The notes beneath the pieces were generated by a model. It was not told where the DNA came from. It made no database searches and was given only the letters and a program-made list of their open reading frames with translations. 64,000 nt of DNA, from positions 310,001 to 374,000 of the forward strand of contig NZ_JACBFS010000001.1 in NCBI RefSeq assembly GCF_022138605.1, written 5' to 3'. The position numbers and the translations under genes were made by a program. The stretch comes from Xanthobacter sp. NM-25 (GTDB taxonomy: Bacteria > Pseudomonadota > Alphaproteobacteria > Rhizobiales > Xanthobacteraceae). This document shows, in pieces, positions 8,043-24,237 of this stretch. The number at the start of each line of letters is the position of its first letter. Position 1 is the stretch's first letter.

Positions 8043-9206
8043 ATGTCCACCGTCGTCGCCTCGTCTGCCGTGGCCAGCCTGGCCGACCTCGCCGCCGATG
8101 CCCGCGGCTGGCTGCTGGATGTGGCGGCGCCGCTCTGGTCCACCCGCGGCCACCTGCCCAAGGGCCTGTTCGTGGAGCGCCTGTCGCGCACCGGCGAACC
8201 CGATGACGCCCCGCGCCGGCTGTTCGTGCAGGCGCGCGATGTCTATTCGTTCGGCGAGATCGGCCGGCTCGGCTGGAACGGGCCCTGGCGCGCGCTCGCC
8301 AACGCGACGGTGGATTATCTGCTCGCCCATGGCCGGCGCGAGGATGGCCTGTTCATCCATTCCTTCACCACCGACGGTGCGGTTCATGACGCCCGCGCCG
8401 ACCTCTACGACCAGGCGTTCATGCTGTTCTGCCTCGGCCACGCCTCCAAGGCGCTGGATCGCCCGGACCTGCTCGACGTGGCGGACGCGCATTATGCGGT
8501 GCTCGCGGCGACCCATGCCCACCCCGCCGGCGGCTTCGTGGAACGGGACATTCCGCGCCCGTTCCGCCACCAGAACCCGCACATGCATTTCTTCGAGGCC
8601 TTCTCGGCTCTGTATGTGCTGAGCGGCCGGCCGCAATGGAAGGCCCGCGCCGAGGCCATGGCCGGGCTGTGCCGCGACCATTTCATCGACCCGGCGAGCG
8701 GCGCGCTGCTCGAATATTTCACCGACGACCTCGCGCCGGCCCCCGGGCTGGACGGCACTCTGGTGGAGCCGGGCCACTGCTTTGAATGGGCGTGGCTGTT
8801 CGAGGGGCTGGAGCTGTGGGGCTGGCCCGGCGCCGCCGGCATCTCCGATCGCCTCACCGCCTTCGGCCGCACCTTCGGCATCGACCCCGTGCGCAATGTC
8901 GCCATCAACGAGGTGACCACCGCCGGCACCGTGCACAAGGCCACCGCCCGGCTCTGGCCGCAGACCGAGCGCCTCAAGGCGGCGCTGGCCCGCCTGCGCC
9001 GGCTCGGCACCGCCGCCGAGGCCGAGGAAGCGCGGCGCGCCTATACCGGCCTCAAGCTCTATCTCGACATGCCGGTGCCCGGCACCTGGCAGGATGTGTC
9101 CAATCCCGATAGCAGCTGGGTGGAGATGCCGGCGCCCGGCTCCTCGCTCTATCACATCACCTGCGCCATGGCGGAGCTGATCGACACGGTGGACGGCCGC
9201 CCCTGA
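8043..9206 (+). CDS. AGE-family sugar epimerase/isomerase
   Basis: A 387-residue protein of the N-acylglucosamine 2-epimerase / mannose isomerase (alpha6/alpha6 barrel) family. Family features seen are the RLFVQARDVYSF stretch, the NPHMHFFEAF motif and EPGHCFEWAWLF with its catalytic-region His. Members interconvert aldoses and ketoses or epimerise C2. It starts 11 bases after the heptose fusion gene and is clearly in the same operon. No gmhA (sedoheptulose 7-phosphate isomerase) is present here, so this enzyme may act in its place or on another sugar of the same glycan. That assignment is inference. Confidence 0.85.
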   Translation: MSTVVASSAVASLADLAADARGWLLDVAAPLWSTRGHLPKGLFVERLSRTGEPDDAPRRLFVQARDVYSFGEIGRLGWNGPWRALANATVDYLLAHGRREDGLFIHSFTTDGAVHDARADLYDQAFMLFCLGHASKALDRPDLLDVADAHYAVLAATHAHPAGGFVERDIPRPFRHQNPHMHFFEAFSALYVLSGRPQWKARAEAMAGLCRDHFIDPASGALLEYFTDDLAPAPGLDGTLVEPGHCFEWAWLFEGLELWGWPGAAGISDRLTAFGRTFGIDPVRNVAINEVTTAGTVHKATARLWPQTERLKAALARLRRLGTAAEAEEARRAYTGLKLYLDMPVPGTWQDVSNPDSSWVEMPAPGSSLYHITCAMAELIDTVDGRP

Positions 9207-9215
9207 GGCGCGCCG

Positions 9216-10073
9216 TCAGCGGTGGTCGGCCAGAGCCTGAAAGACTACCGGGCGACCATAGAAGCGGGTGGCGATCTGCCCCGCGCGGGCCGGATCGCCG
9301 GTGGTGAGGAACACCCGCCGCCCGCTGCCGGTGGCGGCAAAGTCGGGATGGCGCTCCAGATAGGCCAGAAGGCTGCGCGCGGTGACCTCGGGCTGCGACA
9401 GGATGCGGGTCGTTGCCGGCAGGGCCGCGCGGAACAGCGGCTCGATCAGCGGATAATGGGTGCAGCCCAGGATGCACACATCGGGCAGCCGGCCATGCAT
9501 CTGTGCCGCCAGCTGCCCCACATAGGCCTCCACCGCCGCGCGCAGCACCGGCTCGGGTGCATCGGCCTCGATCAGCGGCACCAGATCCGGACAGGCCTGC
9601 TGCCAGACGTCGACATGGGCGGTGCGTTTGTGGATCTCGCCGGCGAACGCGCCACTCTCCACCGTATGGCGGGTGGCGAACACGGCGACGGCCACCTGCG
9701 CGGCGGCGGGCGGGCGCAGCACCGGCGCGGCATCGGCCACCCAGGGCACCCCGGTCACCTCCTCGACCACCGGCACGATAACCCCGAGCACCCGGTGATG
9801 CGGATGGGCGCGTGGCAGCCAATTGCGCTGCAGACGGCGCAGGCCGTGGGCGGCAGCGGTGTTGCAGGCCAGGATCACCAGCCGGCAATTGGCCTCGAAC
9901 AGCCGCTGCACCCCTTGCACGGTGAGGGCGTAGATGTCCCCCGCCGCGCGGTCCCCATAGGGCGCGTTGGCGTGGTCGCCGAGATAGACGAGATCATGGG
10001 CCGGCAGCGCCCGATCGAGGGCGCGCATCACCGTGAGGCCGCCACTGCCGGAATCGAAGATGCCGATGGCCAC
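9216..10073 (-). CDS. murI: Glutamate racemase
   Basis: A 285-residue cytoplasmic enzyme converting L- to D-glutamate for peptidoglycan. The start is MAIGIFDSGSGG with Asp7. The two catalytic Cys residues are in LACNTAAA (Cys70) and LGCTHYP (Cys204, with His206). It lies 2 bases downstream of the polyprenyl glycosylphosphotransferase stop on the same strand, so the two are co-transcribed. It faces the epimerase gene tail to tail with about 9 bases between them. Length and motifs are normal. Confidence 0.96.
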   Translation of the reverse strand: MAIGIFDSGSGGLTVMRALDRALPAHDLVYLGDHANAPYGDRAAGDIYALTVQGVQRLFEANCRLVILACNTAAAHGLRRLQRNWLPRAHPHHRVLGVIVPVVEEVTGVPWVADAAPVLRPPAAAQVAVAVFATRHTVESGAFAGEIHKRTAHVDVWQQACPDLVPLIEADAPEPVLRAAVEAYVGQLAAQMHGRLPDVCILGCTHYPLIEPLFRAALPATTRILSQPEVTARSLLAYLERHPDFAATGSGRRVFLTTGDPARAGQIATRFYGRPVVFQALADHR

Positions 10074-10075
10074 GC

Positions 10076-11506
10076 TCAGAACACCCCGGGGCCGGCCATG
10101 CCTTTGGTGATGGTGAGGAGCATGATCCGCAAGTCCAGCCAGATCGACCAGTTCTCGATGTAATAGAGATCCAGCGCCAGCCGGCGCTCGGCCTTCTCCA
10201 CCGACTGGATGGGCCCGCGCGACCCGTTGATCTGGGCCCAGCCGGTGATGCCGGGCTTCACGCGGTAGCGTGAAACATATTGCTGGATCGCCTCATAGAC
10301 CACGTTCGGCGACACCAGCATATTGGGCACGTGGGGCCGCGGGCCGACGATGGACATGTCGCCCTTGAGCACGTTCAGGAGCTGCGGCAGCTCATCGATG
10401 GAGGAGGCCCGCAGGAAGCGCCCGACGCGGGTGATGCGGGGACTGTCGCGGCTGGTGCCGGCCGAGCCGTCATCCGTCAGGTCCACGGTCATGGAGCGGA
10501 ACTTGTAGACCATGAAGACCTTGTTGTTGCGACCCACGCGCGGCTGCTTGAACAGGATGGGACCGGGCGATTCCAGCTTGATGGCAAGGGCCGCCGCCAG
10601 CAGGATCGGCGAGGTGATGAGGAGGCCGATCGTGGCGACCACATAGTCCTCGATCGCCTTCATGAGGCCCAGGGAGCCCTTGAAGGGCTGCTGCTGCACC
10701 TGCAGCGCCGGCTCGCCCGCCACCATGGTCAGGTTGGCATAGTTCAGCGAGAAGCTGCGCGGATCGAGCTCGACGATGACATCGACGGCAATCTGGTGCA
10801 GCTGGCTCACCACGGCACTGATGGCCGCCGGCTCGGCCCACGACTTGGTGACCACCACCATGTCGACGTGCTCGTCCTTGGCGTATTCGAGCAGCTGCGC
10901 GATGCCGCCGCGCTCCGGCGGATAGGGTTTGCCGGTGATCTCGGAGAGCACGGGGACGCCGTCGCCCTCCGTCCCGCCGTCATCGGTGAAGATGCCGACG
11001 AAGGACATGAGGCCCTTGGCGCCTTCCTCCTCCTCGTAGCGATCCACCAGCGCGCGCGCCCGGTCGCGCTCACCGAGCACCGCCACGTGGCGCCGCAGCA
11101 CCGCCTTGCGGCGGACCAGCACCATGCCGAGCCGCACCAGCACCAGGCGGCCGAACAGCAGCGCCGCAGCGGTGACCGCGCCCCAGCCCATGAGGGCCTT
11201 GAAGTTCGTCGCCTCGGTCGGAATGAGCGCGTAATAGCAGACGCCGACCACGAAGCCGGCCGGCACGCCGCCCACCACCACGTGGCCGATCTGCCGCCGC
11301 AGGCGCGAATAATGCTCAACCCGGTAAGCCCGTCCGAACTGCAGGATCTGCACGAAACTGAAGATGCCGATCAGCCACAGAATGCCGATCTGGCTCCAGG
11401 ACAGGAAATCCCACGCCACATGCGCGATGATCGCCGCCAGGAGCGACATGACCACATCGCACACGATAACGAAGCGATTGATGAGCCCGTGGGTCCAACG
11501 TGTCAT
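10076..11506 (-). CDS. Polyprenyl-phosphate hexose-1-phosphate transferase (WbaP/WcaJ type)
   Basis: A 476-residue membrane protein. Several N-terminal membrane segments come first (about residues 10-145), then a CoA-binding-like Rossmann region, then one more membrane segment. The C-terminal catalytic domain (from about residue 280) has the family motifs FKQPRVGRNN, YKFRSM, SIDELPQLLNVLKGDMSIVG and GPRPH. Such enzymes start exopolysaccharide or O-antigen units by moving glucose- or galactose-1-phosphate onto undecaprenyl phosphate at the inner membrane. ATG 11506 is chosen; an in-frame TTG at 11530 would add 8 residues. It sits next to the heptose-nucleotide genes, suggesting a shared glycan. 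Confidence 0.92.
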   Translation of the reverse strand: MTRWTHGLINRFVIVCDVVMSLLAAIIAHVAWDFLSWSQIGILWLIGIFSFVQILQFGRAYRVEHYSRLRRQIGHVVVGGVPAGFVVGVCYYALIPTEATNFKALMGWGAVTAAALLFGRLVLVRLGMVLVRRKAVLRRHVAVLGERDRARALVDRYEEEEGAKGLMSFVGIFTDDGGTEGDGVPVLSEITGKPYPPERGGIAQLLEYAKDEHVDMVVVTKSWAEPAAISAVVSQLHQIAVDVIVELDPRSFSLNYANLTMVAGEPALQVQQQPFKGSLGLMKAIEDYVVATIGLLITSPILLAAALAIKLESPGPILFKQPRVGRNNKVFMVYKFRSMTVDLTDDGSAGTSRDSPRITRVGRFLRASSIDELPQLLNVLKGDMSIVGPRPHVPNMLVSPNVVYEAIQQYVSRYRVKPGITGWAQINGSRGPIQSVEKAERRLALDLYYIENWSIWLDLRIMLLTITKGMAGPGVF

Positions 11507-11757
11507 AGTTGTGATGTCCAGCCCGCCCAACCGTCTGTGCGATGGTGCTTTATGGTCAACTTCTGCTTAATCGGCGCTGGAGCGTCAAGGGTAACCGGCC
11601 ACTCACTTTAAGCTTTGCTTAACGCGACGGGACGCGGCGGCGCCGGTCCGGCGCTGGACGCCTCCGGCGCGAAGGTTCACACTCGCGCTGTCCACGGGCG
11701 ACATTTGCCGCAGGACAGGTTTTCAGCATCCATTTTGTCGAATGACGGATTTTCACC

Positions 11758-12000
11758 ATGTACAACAAGCGCCTTGAAGCATTGCGCAGCAATCCAGGCG
11801 GGGATTGGATCCCGGCTGATCTTGAGATCACCGCCTCCCAATATGCCGTGAAATTTCGCAAGGTCACGGGAACTCATGTGGTCTTCACCCATCCCTCGGT
11901 GCCCAATTGCGTCGCCGTGCCGATGAAGAAGAAGATCCGGCCCGCCCATGTGCGGGCTTTCGTCGAGATGATCGACCGCATGGACGAGATGGACCAATGA
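11758..12000 (+). CDS. hicA: HicA-type mRNA interferase toxin
   Basis: An 80-residue protein with the HicA fold signature GTHVVFTHPSVP (His40 is the probable catalytic His) and the C-terminal helix RPAHVRAFVEMID. HicA toxins bind and cleave mRNA through a dsRBD-like fold. The stop codon overlaps the start of hicB by 4 bases (ATGA), the usual toxin-first arrangement. It is longer than minimal HicA (about 60 residues), with roughly 15 extra N-terminal residues. No strong ribosome-binding site is visible before the ATG at 11758. Confidence 0.85.
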   Translation: MYNKRLEALRSNPGGDWIPADLEITASQYAVKFRKVTGTHVVFTHPSVPNCVAVPMKKKIRPAHVRAFVEMIDRMDEMDQ

Positions 12001-12209
12001 GCGACCTCAACACATATCCCCACGATCTGGCCCCCCTGCCGGCCGATGAGGGCGGTGGCTTCATTGTGCGCTTTCCCGACATTCCCGGCTGCCTGGGTGT
12101 CGGTGATACGCCAGACGACGCCATGGCGGACGGCCTCGAGGCCCTGTTCGCCTGCATCGATGCGCTGAAGGCGGCCGACCGCGAGCCGCCCGCGCCATCC
12201 GCCCGCTGA
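11997..12209 (+). CDS. hicB: HicB-type antitoxin, N-terminal domain only
   Basis: A 70-residue protein with the HicB partial RNase-H-like signature GGGFIVRFPDIPGCLGVGDT and the helix DDAMADGLEALFACI. HicB neutralises HicA by direct binding. This copy ends right after the N-terminal domain, so it lacks the C-terminal HTH or ribbon-helix-helix domain used by larger HicB proteins for autoregulation. The start overlaps the hicA stop by 4 bases. A longer in-frame upstream start (11907) would lie inside hicA and is not used. Confidence 0.83.
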   Translation: MSDLNTYPHDLAPLPADEGGGFIVRFPDIPGCLGVGDTPDDAMADGLEALFACIDALKAADREPPAPSAR

Positions 12210-12213
12210 CCCG

Positions 12214-12558
12214 TCAGCCGCCGTCGGGGTGACGCCTCTCCGCCTGCTCCTCCAGCCAGGCGGACACCGTGTCCAACAACCGGATCGCCGCCGGCAACTG
12301 GGCATGGGCCTGCTGTTGCGCCGGCGTCTGCGGCTCCAGCGTCCGCCACCAGACGATGAAGCGCTCGATCAGCGCGCGCCCCGGAACCTGTCCAAAAGCA
12401 AGGCCGGGAAAGGCCTGGAGACCGAACGCTGCCTCCACGTCGGCCAAGCGCGCCGCCACATAGGCCCGGTCATCGTCGCCGAGGGGAAATGGCGTCTGCG
12501 GAGCGCGCCGCACCATGCGCACCTCGCTCAATTCCGGAATGTAATCCACCTTCGTCAC
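12214..12558 (-). CDS. Hypothetical protein, 114 residues
   Basis: I do not recognise this protein. The GTG start at 12558 is supported by AGAAGGGG about 6 bases upstream. The sequence opens KVDYIPELSEVRMV and is mainly helical and soluble, with conserved-looking Trp residues (FIVWWRTLEP) and a C-terminal amphipathic helix. There is no signal peptide or membrane segment. It ends 4 bases from the hicB stop, so the genes converge. A perfect 19-bp inverted repeat lies 35-80 bases upstream of its start. Confidence 0.6.
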   Translation of the reverse strand: MTKVDYIPELSEVRMVRRAPQTPFPLGDDDRAYVAARLADVEAAFGLQAFPGLAFGQVPGRALIERFIVWWRTLEPQTPAQQQAHAQLPAAIRLLDTVSAWLEEQAERRHPDGG

Positions 12559-12984
12559 ACAGGCCCCTTCTCTGCCAGACCCCGCTCCCATGGCGCCAGT
12601 CCGCGCCGGCGGCGGCCCGGCGCCGGCGCGGACTGGCGCGCGGCCGCATTCTTGCACGTTTGATGCCATGCACTGCGCCAGCGACACTAGGGGTGCCGTC
12701 GCCACCCGCATCCTGGAAGCCCTGCGGCGGGCCGCGATGGAGCGCGCGTGCTCTAAGGGGGCGGATGCCCTGTTCGGGCAGCGCGACCTCCCCTTCCCGC
12801 GCCGATTCGACACGATCGTGCGCGTGTTCCCTCGGCGCACCGCCCCTGCGCTGCGCCGCCATGGCGCGCACGGCTACGACGAGCCCGCGCCGCTCCTGGG
12901 GCCCGCCGGCCGCCGACCGGCGACCACTTTCGCCACCACCCGCGCGGAGGCGGAGCCGTTCATTGACCGGGCGGGCCTGCACCC
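12559..12984. other. 426-bp intergenic gap between two unknown genes
   Basis: Apart from the long inverted repeat at 12593-12639, I see no convincing gene. An open frame at 12590-12988 (+) ends with an ATGA overlap onto the next gene, but it is rich in Arg/Ala/Pro and spans the hairpin, so I treat it as chance. Confidence 0.4.
12593..12639. repeat. Perfect 19-bp inverted repeat, 9-bp spacer
   Basis: Arms at 12593-12611 and 12621-12639 are perfect reverse complements around gcggcccgg. The stem is nearly all G/C. No T-run follows on either strand, so it is not a normal intrinsic terminator. It lies in the presumed leader of the minus-strand gene 12214-12558. Confidence 0.8.
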
Positions 12985-13488
12985 ATGACGACCCCCGCGC
13001 TCCAACCCGCCCCCACGCTGTCGGCCCCGGCGCACACCGACGCCACCGCCATCCATGCCGTACCGGCCCGGCTCCGGCCCTGGGGCTTCGAGGTGCTGGT
13101 GCTGCGCGAATTCCGACCAGCCGATGCCCCGCCCGCCTTCGCGCGGATCGAGCAGCACCTGCTCCGCGCGCCCGAGCGGCTCAATCGCCACGGTGTGTCC
13201 TTCGCGTTGGCACTGCGCCCGGAGATCGTCTCCGCCCTGACCGGCCTGGTCGGCCGCCCCTCCCAGCGTGACGCGGCGGACCGGCCCATCCGCAATCCCC
13301 TCTGGCCCGCCCTCACCTGGCAGGCGCGTCCGTACGACTGGCCCGATGGCACGCGCACCACCGAATGGTGGGCTCAAGCGCGATTCCCCACGTTCGCCCC
13401 CTGGGACGCCCTTCGTCGCCAGTTCGCCCCGGCGCTCGCGGGGCACGGCGCCCCATGCCCGTCACCATCCCCGGAGCCGCAGCCATGA
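12985..13488 (+). CDS. Hypothetical protein upstream of trxC
   Basis: A 167-residue soluble protein that I do not recognise. The first 25 residues are Ala/Pro/Thr-rich. The middle contains PWGFEVLVLREFRP and a Trp/Arg-rich stretch (PALTWQARPYDWPDG). Its stop overlaps the ATG of the thioredoxin gene by 4 bases (ATGA at 13485), which supports it being a real, translationally coupled gene. A role in redox or stress response can only be guessed from the neighbour. Confidence 0.6.
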   Translation: MTTPALQPAPTLSAPAHTDATAIHAVPARLRPWGFEVLVLREFRPADAPPAFARIEQHLLRAPERLNRHGVSFALALRPEIVSALTGLVGRPSQRDAADRPIRNPLWPALTWQARPYDWPDGTRTTEWWAQARFPTFAPWDALRRQFAPALAGHGAPCPSPSPEPQP

Positions 13489-14000
13489 GCCCCCCCTCGA
13501 ACGCCGCCCCGCCCGCGCCGACCGCCGCGTCATCGCCAGCCACCATCGCCTGCCCGCATTGCAACGGGGCCAACGCCGCCGGGACCGATCTTCTGGCAAC
13601 CTTTCGGAGCATGCGCTGCAGCCACTGCGGCAGCCCGCTCTTCACCGGCACTCCGCTGACCCTGACCGCCGCCAATTTCGACGCCCATACCGCCGCCGAC
13701 GGCCTGCCGCTGCTGGTCGACTTCTGGGCGTCGTGGTGCGGCCCCTGCAAGAGCATGGCGCCGGTGTTCGACCGCCTCGCCGCCGAATTCGAGCCCCATG
13801 TGCGCTTCGCCAAGGTGGACACCGACAGCGAAGGCGATCTGGCCACCGCCTTCCGCATCCGGACCATCCCCACGCTGAGCCTCGTCCATGATCGCCGGGA
13901 GGTGGCACGCATCGCCGGCGCGCTGTTTGCCGGTGATCTGCGCCGCTGGCTCTATGGCGCCCTGTCCGAAGCGACAGGCACCGAGGCCGCGACGGGCTGA
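13485..14000 (+). CDS. trxC: Thioredoxin 2 (zinc-binding thioredoxin)
   Basis: A 171-residue protein. An Ala/Pro-rich lead is followed by two CxxC zinc pairs (CPHC and CSHC) at about residues 25-50, then the thioredoxin domain with active site WCGPCK and the cis-Pro motif TIPTL. The zinc finger before the thioredoxin fold is diagnostic of TrxC, a cytoplasmic disulfide reductase that in E. coli is induced by oxidative stress. The ATG at 13485 overlaps the stop of the preceding gene. An upstream in-frame ATG at 13455 lies inside that gene and is less likely. Confidence 0.92.
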   Translation: MSPPSNAAPPAPTAASSPATIACPHCNGANAAGTDLLATFRSMRCSHCGSPLFTGTPLTLTAANFDAHTAADGLPLLVDFWASWCGPCKSMAPVFDRLAAEFEPHVRFAKVDTDSEGDLATAFRIRTIPTLSLVHDRREVARIAGALFAGDLRRWLYGALSEATGTEAATG

Positions 14001-14047
14001 CTCAGCCGATCCCCCTCCACCCTTTTTGCCCCATGGGAGTTGCCCCA

Positions 14048-14518
14048 ATGACCACGACCGTTGCCGAGACCCGCGCCATCATGAAGGAAGCGGACTTCGA
14101 TTTTCCCGTGGATACCGTCTGGCGCGCGCTCACCGATTCCGAGTGGCTCGCCGTCTGGTTCTTTCCCAACGACATCCAGCCCGTGGCCGGGCACCGGTTC
14201 ACCATCTGGGGCCGGCCCATCGAGCGCTGGGACGGCGAGTTCCAATGCCAGGTGAAGGAGGTACAGGCCCAGCATCTCATTTCCTTCCGCTGGAGCGGCG
14301 GCCATGAGGAGCTCAAGGGCTTCGGCCATTATATCGACACCACCGTCACCTGGCGGCTGGCCGCGACCGAAGCCGGCACCCACTTCACCTTCCTGCACGA
14401 AGGCTTCGCCACTGATGCCGGCACCGATGCGGTGTTCGAGGTGATGTCCAAGGGGGCTGAGAGCGTGTTGCGCACCCTCGCCAAGCGCCTGCCCGACCTC
14501 GTGACCCACGGCGCCTGA
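14048..14518 (+). CDS. SRPBCC (AHSA1-like) domain protein
   Basis: A 156-residue single-domain protein with the START/AHSA1-like pattern: FDFPVDTVWRALTDSEWLAVWFF near the start, FTIWGRPI in the middle and a C-terminal helix (VFEVMSKGAESVLRTL). These helix-grip proteins bind hydrophobic ligands or act as Hsp90 co-chaperones. The precise ligand is unknown. ATG 14048 has GGGAG about 9 bases upstream. It follows trxC by 47 bases on the same strand and is followed by a two-way terminator. Confidence 0.8.
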   Translation: MTTTVAETRAIMKEADFDFPVDTVWRALTDSEWLAVWFFPNDIQPVAGHRFTIWGRPIERWDGEFQCQVKEVQAQHLISFRWSGGHEELKGFGHYIDTTVTWRLAATEAGTHFTFLHEGFATDAGTDAVFEVMSKGAESVLRTLAKRLPDLVTHGA

Positions 14519-14540
14519 ACGCGCTTCGGTCCGCAAACGA

Positions 14541-14568
14541 AAAAGGGCCGCCCTGGGGCGGCCCTTTT
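14541..14568. terminator. Bidirectional intrinsic terminator
   Basis: An 8-bp GC stem (14545-14552 with 14557-14564, loop ctgg) is flanked by AAAA on the left and TTTT on the right, so it can end transcription from the SRPBCC gene (+) and from rpoC (-). Confidence 0.9.
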
Positions 14569-14588
14569 CCATTCTCACGCGCTGCGGA

Positions 14589-18803
<4,215 letters not shown>

Positions 18804-18907
18804 AAGCTGGCTCCCAAACGAAGTGGGCCTTGTCTCGTAAAGCCTGGCCGGCACGATCGCCGGTCAGGCCGTCCGCCGGGGGGCGGAGCGACGGGGGCGA
18901 GCCCCCG

Positions 18908-22984
<4,077 letters not shown>

Positions 22985-23117
22985 CTCGATCCTCGTCCGT
23001 CCAGGTCCCATTCGGGCCGGCACCCTGCTTTGAGGGCTCGCCGCGCCGGCACCGGAACCACTTCACCGTCGGCCTGAAGAGGTGGGGGCGCGCACGCCAT
23101 CCCTCTCCAGCGCCATG

Positions 23118-23168
23118 ACGGCTCTCCCGGCCGCCGGGGATTTGCCCACCGGCGGCCGGGAGAACCGT
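23118..23168 (-). other. 20-bp intercistronic hairpin, candidate RNase III site
   Basis: Arms at 23118-23137 and 23149-23168 pair at 19 of 20 positions around an 11-base loop. The stem is long enough to be an RNase III substrate. In E. coli the rplL-rpoB gap is known to carry an RNase III cleavage site. A processing role here is inferred from position and shape. Confidence 0.6.
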
Positions 23169-23218
23169 CTCTCTCACTCCATCGCCCTGACCACCGGCCC
23201 GGACGACCCCTTCCGAAA

Positions 23219-23244
23219 GCGCTCCGGGCCGAGGCCCGGAGCGC
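23219..23244 (-). other. 12-bp hairpin after rplL, candidate attenuator
   Basis: A perfect inverted repeat (23219-23230 with 23233-23244) sits 13 bases past the rplL stop on the minus strand and is followed by GCTTTCGG. The T-run is weak, so partial termination is more likely than complete. E. coli also has an attenuator between rplL and rpoB. Function is inferred. Confidence 0.55.
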
Positions 23245-23257
23245 GAACGTCAAAGGC

Positions 23258-23635
23258 TCACTTGAGCTCGACCTTGGCGCCAGCCTTCTCGAGCTGGGCC
23301 TTAAGCTTCTCAGCCTCGTCCTTGGCCACGCCTTCCTTGACGGGCTTCGGAGCGCCTTCCACCAGATCCTTGGCCTCCTTCAGGCCGAGACCGGTGATGG
23401 CGCGCACTTCCTTGATGACCTCGATCTTCTTGTCGCCGGCGGAAGCCAGGACAACGGTGAACTCGGTCTGCTCTTCCACCGCGGCGGCAGCAACGCCAGC
23501 GCCGGGAGCGGCAGCCACGGCCACGGCGGCAGCGGCGGAGACGCCCCACTTCTCTTCGAGGAGCTTCGCGAGCTCGGCGGCCTCGAGCACGGTGAGGGCG
23601 GAGAGCTCGTCAACGAGCTTGGTCAGGTCAGCCAT
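23258..23635 (-). CDS. rplL: 50S ribosomal protein L7/L12
   Basis: A 125-residue acidic protein. It has the N-terminal dimerisation helices, an Ala/Val/Gly-rich hinge (about residues 35-55) and the C-terminal factor-binding domain ending in KVELK. L7/L12 forms the ribosomal stalk that recruits EF-Tu, EF-G and other GTPases. It lies 83 bases after rplJ. Length and composition are standard. Confidence 0.98.
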   Translation of the reverse strand: MADLTKLVDELSALTVLEAAELAKLLEEKWGVSAAAAVAVAAAPGAGVAAAAVEEQTEFTVVLASAGDKKIEVIKEVRAITGLGLKEAKDLVEGAPKPVKEGVAKDEAEKLKAQLEKAGAKVELK

Positions 23636-23718
23636 GGGATTCTTCCTTAAGAGATAGGTTCGATTTCGAGATTTGCGAGATCAGGCCGCCACGGATGCGC
23701 ATCCGGGCCGCCCGGGCC

Positions 23719-24237
23719 TCACGCAGCTTCGTCCTGTTTGGCATAAGCCCCGAACACGCGGGCGAGCTTCGCCGCCGGCGCGGTGGAGAGCTGGGCGATC
23801 TTGGTCGCCGGGGCCTGGATGAGGCCAACCAGCTTCGCGCGCAGTTCGTCCAGAGACGGCATGGTGGCAAGCGCCTTCACACCATCTGCATTCAGGGGCG
23901 TGGTGCCCATCGCACCACCAAGGATCACGAACTTGTCGTTGGCCTTGGCGAACTCGACAGCAACCTTCGGCGCCACCACCGGATCGCTCGAATAAGCGAT
24001 CAAGGTCGGTCCCTTGAGAAGGGACGCCACATGGGCGACGTCGGAGCCTTCCAGAGCGATCTTGGCGAGGCGGTTCTTGGCCACCTTCACGGTCGCACCC
24101 TCAGCCTTCATCTGCCGACGAAGTTTCGACATCTGGGCCACGGTGAGACCGGAATAGTGGGCGACCACGACGACGGAAGTGGTCTTGAACACTTCCGTGA
24201 GCGTCGTGACGAGCTCTTGTTTTTCCGCTCGATCCAC
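23719..24237 (-). CDS. rplJ: 50S ribosomal protein L10
   Basis: A 172-residue protein opening MDRAEKQELVTTLTEVF, with the central SKLRRQMKAEGATVKVAKNR region that binds 23S rRNA. The C-terminal helix holds L7/L12 dimers. L10 also represses its own operon by binding its mRNA leader in well-studied bacteria. The first gene of the rplJL-rpoBC unit, it has a long leader and its own candidate promoter upstream. Confidence 0.98.
   Translation of the reverse strand: MDRAEKQELVTTLTEVFKTTSVVVVAHYSGLTVAQMSKLRRQMKAEGATVKVAKNRLAKIALEGSDVAHVASLLKGPTLIAYSSDPVVAPKVAVEFAKANDKFVILGGAMGTTPLNADGVKALATMPSLDELRAKLVGLIQAPATKIAQLSTAPAAKLARVFGAYAKQDEAA

Noticed and set aside
12590..12988. Plus-strand open frame with an ATGA overlap to the next gene
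   Set aside because: It crosses the 19-bp hairpin and reads as Arg/Ala/Pro-rich filler; no ribosome-binding site is seen.
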